Origin: DASXQK01 sp963757155 | GTDB taxonomy: Bacteria; Pseudomonadota; Alphaproteobacteria; Dongiales; Dongiaceae | Direction of reading: 5' to 3' | DNA length: 64,000 nt | NCBI GenBank assembly: GCA_963757155.1 | Contig: CAVWQS010000014.1 | Coordinates: 1 to 64,000, forward strand | Shown: one piece after another, positions 62,732-64,000 of the stretch | Position numbering within the stretch: position 1 is the first letter of the stretch | Layout: every line of letters begins with the position of its first letter | The notes under the pieces: model-generated | The model's input: only the letters and a program-made list of their open reading frames with translations | The model's database searches: none | What the model was told of the DNA's origin: nothing | Position numbers and translations under genes: made by a program

Positions 62732-64000
62732 ATGAAAGATCGTGATCCGGACGCCAAACCGGCCAGTACCGCCATGCGCGGCTCGCTCTCGCGCCGCAGG
62801 GCGCTGAAGACCATCGGCGGTGCCGGCCTCGTCGCCTCGGCGGCACCCTTCATCGTCCGCCGCGCTTTTGCCGACAGCGCCCAGCCCATGGGCCCGGGCG
62901 GCATACCGCTGGCGCGGCCCGACCATCCCGTCACGCTGCCGATGTATGAGGACCCCCTCAAGGCCGGCATGGCGCCGGAAACCGGTGGCGATTTCGTCGT
63001 CTATGTCTATGCCGATTACATCGACAAAGGCCTGGTGAACGAGTTCTGCAAGGCCCATGGCGTCAACATGCAGCTCACAACCTACGACAGCCAGGACGAG
63101 TCCATCACCAAGCAAGCGACCCATGCTGTCCGGCCCGATGTCGTCAATATCACCCCGGACCGCCTGGCCCAGGGCGTGGCCGGCAAGCTGATCAAGCCGA
63201 TCAACCACAGCTACATCCCCAATCTGGCGGCCAATGTCTGGGACGGGCTGCAAAGCCCGTTCTATGACGTGGGCTCGCAGTACACGGTTCCCTACACCGT
63301 CTACAAGACGGGCATCGGCTGGCGCACCGACAAGGTCAGCGAGGACATCGCCAAGCTCGACAATCCCTGGTCGATCTTCTGGAACGCGAAGAAATATACC
63401 GGCTATGTCGGCGTGCTCGACGACGCGCGCGAATCCCTGAGCATGGCGATGCTCTATCGCCAGTTCTACGATATCAACACCGAGGATCCCCAGGAGATCG
63501 ACAAAGCCCTCACCGATCTGAAGGCGCTGATCCCGATCTGCAATCCCAAGATCAACATCACCGAATATCAGACGCTGGCGACCAAGCAGAGCTGGCTGCA
63601 CCAGTCCTGGTCGGGCGATCTCCTCGGCGCCTATGTGAACTATCTGCCGGCGGGGGACGACGGCAGCACCTTGCGCTTCTGGTCGGCGCCCAAGGGCAAG
63701 GGGCCGATCCAGAACGACTGCTGGGCCGTGTCCTCGACCACCACCAAGCCGGTGCTGGCCCATATGTTCCTGAACTACATCCTCGACCAGGATGTGGCCT
63801 TCAATAATTTCGCGAAATTCACCGGCTATCAGCCGCCGCAGAAATCGATGACGGCGGATGCGCTGATCGCCAAGAAGATCGTGCCGGAGACTCTGCGGAC
63901 CGCGGTCATGGGGCCCGAGGATGTCGGGGCCGGATGCCTGCAGGAATGCACGCTCACCTCCACGGGCCAGAAGCTCTGGCAAAGCGCCTACGCCAAGTTC
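62732..64000 (+). CDS. Spermidine/putrescine-type ABC transporter binding protein, cut by the window end
   Basis: The first 423 residues of a PotD/PotF-like extracellular binding protein, read directly from the sequence to the right edge without a stop. A twin-arginine signal (SLSRRRALKTIGGAGLVASA then APFIVRRAFA) directs export of the folded protein. The mature region includes VYVYADYIDKGLVNEFCKAH, with the spermidine-binding-family pattern of a short strand after the first domain and RPDVVNITPDRLAQGVAG. Family members carry polyamines, opines or other amino compounds. The permease and ATPase genes are presumably beyond the window. ATG 62732 has AGGAGAGG upstream. Confidence 0.85.
   Translation, partial: MKDRDPDAKPASTAMRGSLSRRRALKTIGGAGLVASAAPFIVRRAFADSAQPMGPGGIPLARPDHPVTLPMYEDPLKAGMAPETGGDFVVYVYADYIDKGLVNEFCKAHGVNMQLTTYDSQDESITKQATHAVRPDVVNITPDRLAQGVAGKLIKPINHSYIPNLAANVWDGLQSPFYDVGSQYTVPYTVYKTGIGWRTDKVSEDIAKLDNPWSIFWNAKKYTGYVGVLDDARESLSMAMLYRQFYDINTEDPQEIDKALTDLKALIPICNPKINITEYQTLATKQSWLHQSWSGDLLGAYVNYLPAGDDGSTLRFWSAPKGKGPIQNDCWAVSSTTTKPVLAHMFLNYILDQDVAFNNFAKFTGYQPPQKSMTADALIAKKIVPETLRTAVMGPEDVGAGCLQECTLTSTGQKLWQSAYAKF

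Overview
The window is GC-rich and coding-dense, with short overlapping operons. It comes from an alphaproteobacterium. The clearest sign is a complete PhyR-NepR-EcfG general stress response locus (about 47.5-51.5 kb), a system confined to that class. A FrcBCA-type fructose ABC transporter, a poxvirus-type topoisomerase IB, an acoXABC cluster and a serine-cycle module (sgaA-mtkAB) fit a soil-living, Rhodospirillales- or Rhizobiales-like heterotroph. No rRNA, tRNA or CRISPR was seen, so the genus stays open.

Layout. 1-1.49 kb: an IS4-family insertion sequence with a frameshifted transposase. 1.8-5.3 kb: the large catalase katE, divergent from topoisomerase IB. 5.4-9.7 kb: acetoin dehydrogenase genes (acoX broken, then acoA, acoB, acoC). 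10.2-15.8 kb: a broken GT39 glycosyltransferase, type II NADH dehydrogenase, a small SseB-like gene, a broken AEC transporter, a VOC protein and an acyltransferase. 15.9-20.5 kb: a LysR regulator divergent from sgaA-mtkA-mtkB. 21-25.5 kb: a CUT2-type ABC transporter with a PLP decarboxylase. 25.7-31.1 kb: a ROK repressor and PfkB sugar kinase (both frameshifted), divergent from frcBCA across a strong palindromic operator. 31.1-32.2 kb: an intact IS30-family element inside a dispersed repeat. 32.3-34.4 kb: 2OG-Fe(II) oxygenase, sulfotransferase, CHRD protein. 34.4-41.0 kb: a branched-chain-type ABC operon with a fused LivM-LivG protein, headed by an RpiR regulator and ending in an alpha/beta hydrolase. 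41.1-46.2 kb: the urease operon ureDABCEFG. 46.3-51.5 kb: envelope and stress genes plus the general stress response locus. 52.8-58.7 kb: an operon joining an MIO-type ammonia-lyase homologue, a UbiD decarboxylase, a hydantoinase-like amidohydrolase, hydantoin racemase and D-carbamoylase. 58.9-64 kb: GMC oxidoreductase, aldo/keto reductase, XRE-cupin regulator and a PotD-like binding protein cut by the window end.

How it fits together. EcfG-type promoter matches (GGAAC-N16/17-CGTT) lie before nepR-ecfG and before katE about 46 kb away, with weaker matches before the PRC-barrel and glycine-zipper lipoprotein genes, so part of the window looks like one stress regulon. The rest is mainly import and catabolism of small carbon and nitrogen compounds: acetoin, C1/C2 units, fructose, urea, and an unidentified ureide or aromatic amino acid-like compound.

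Two general features stand out. Eight single-base frameshifts interrupt seven otherwise well-preserved genes, which suggests either assembly indels or real decay. Several families of palindromic, partly nested intergenic repeats fill the longer gaps. The most interesting candidate for new biology is the lyase-UbiD-hydantoinase operon at 52.8-58.7 kb.
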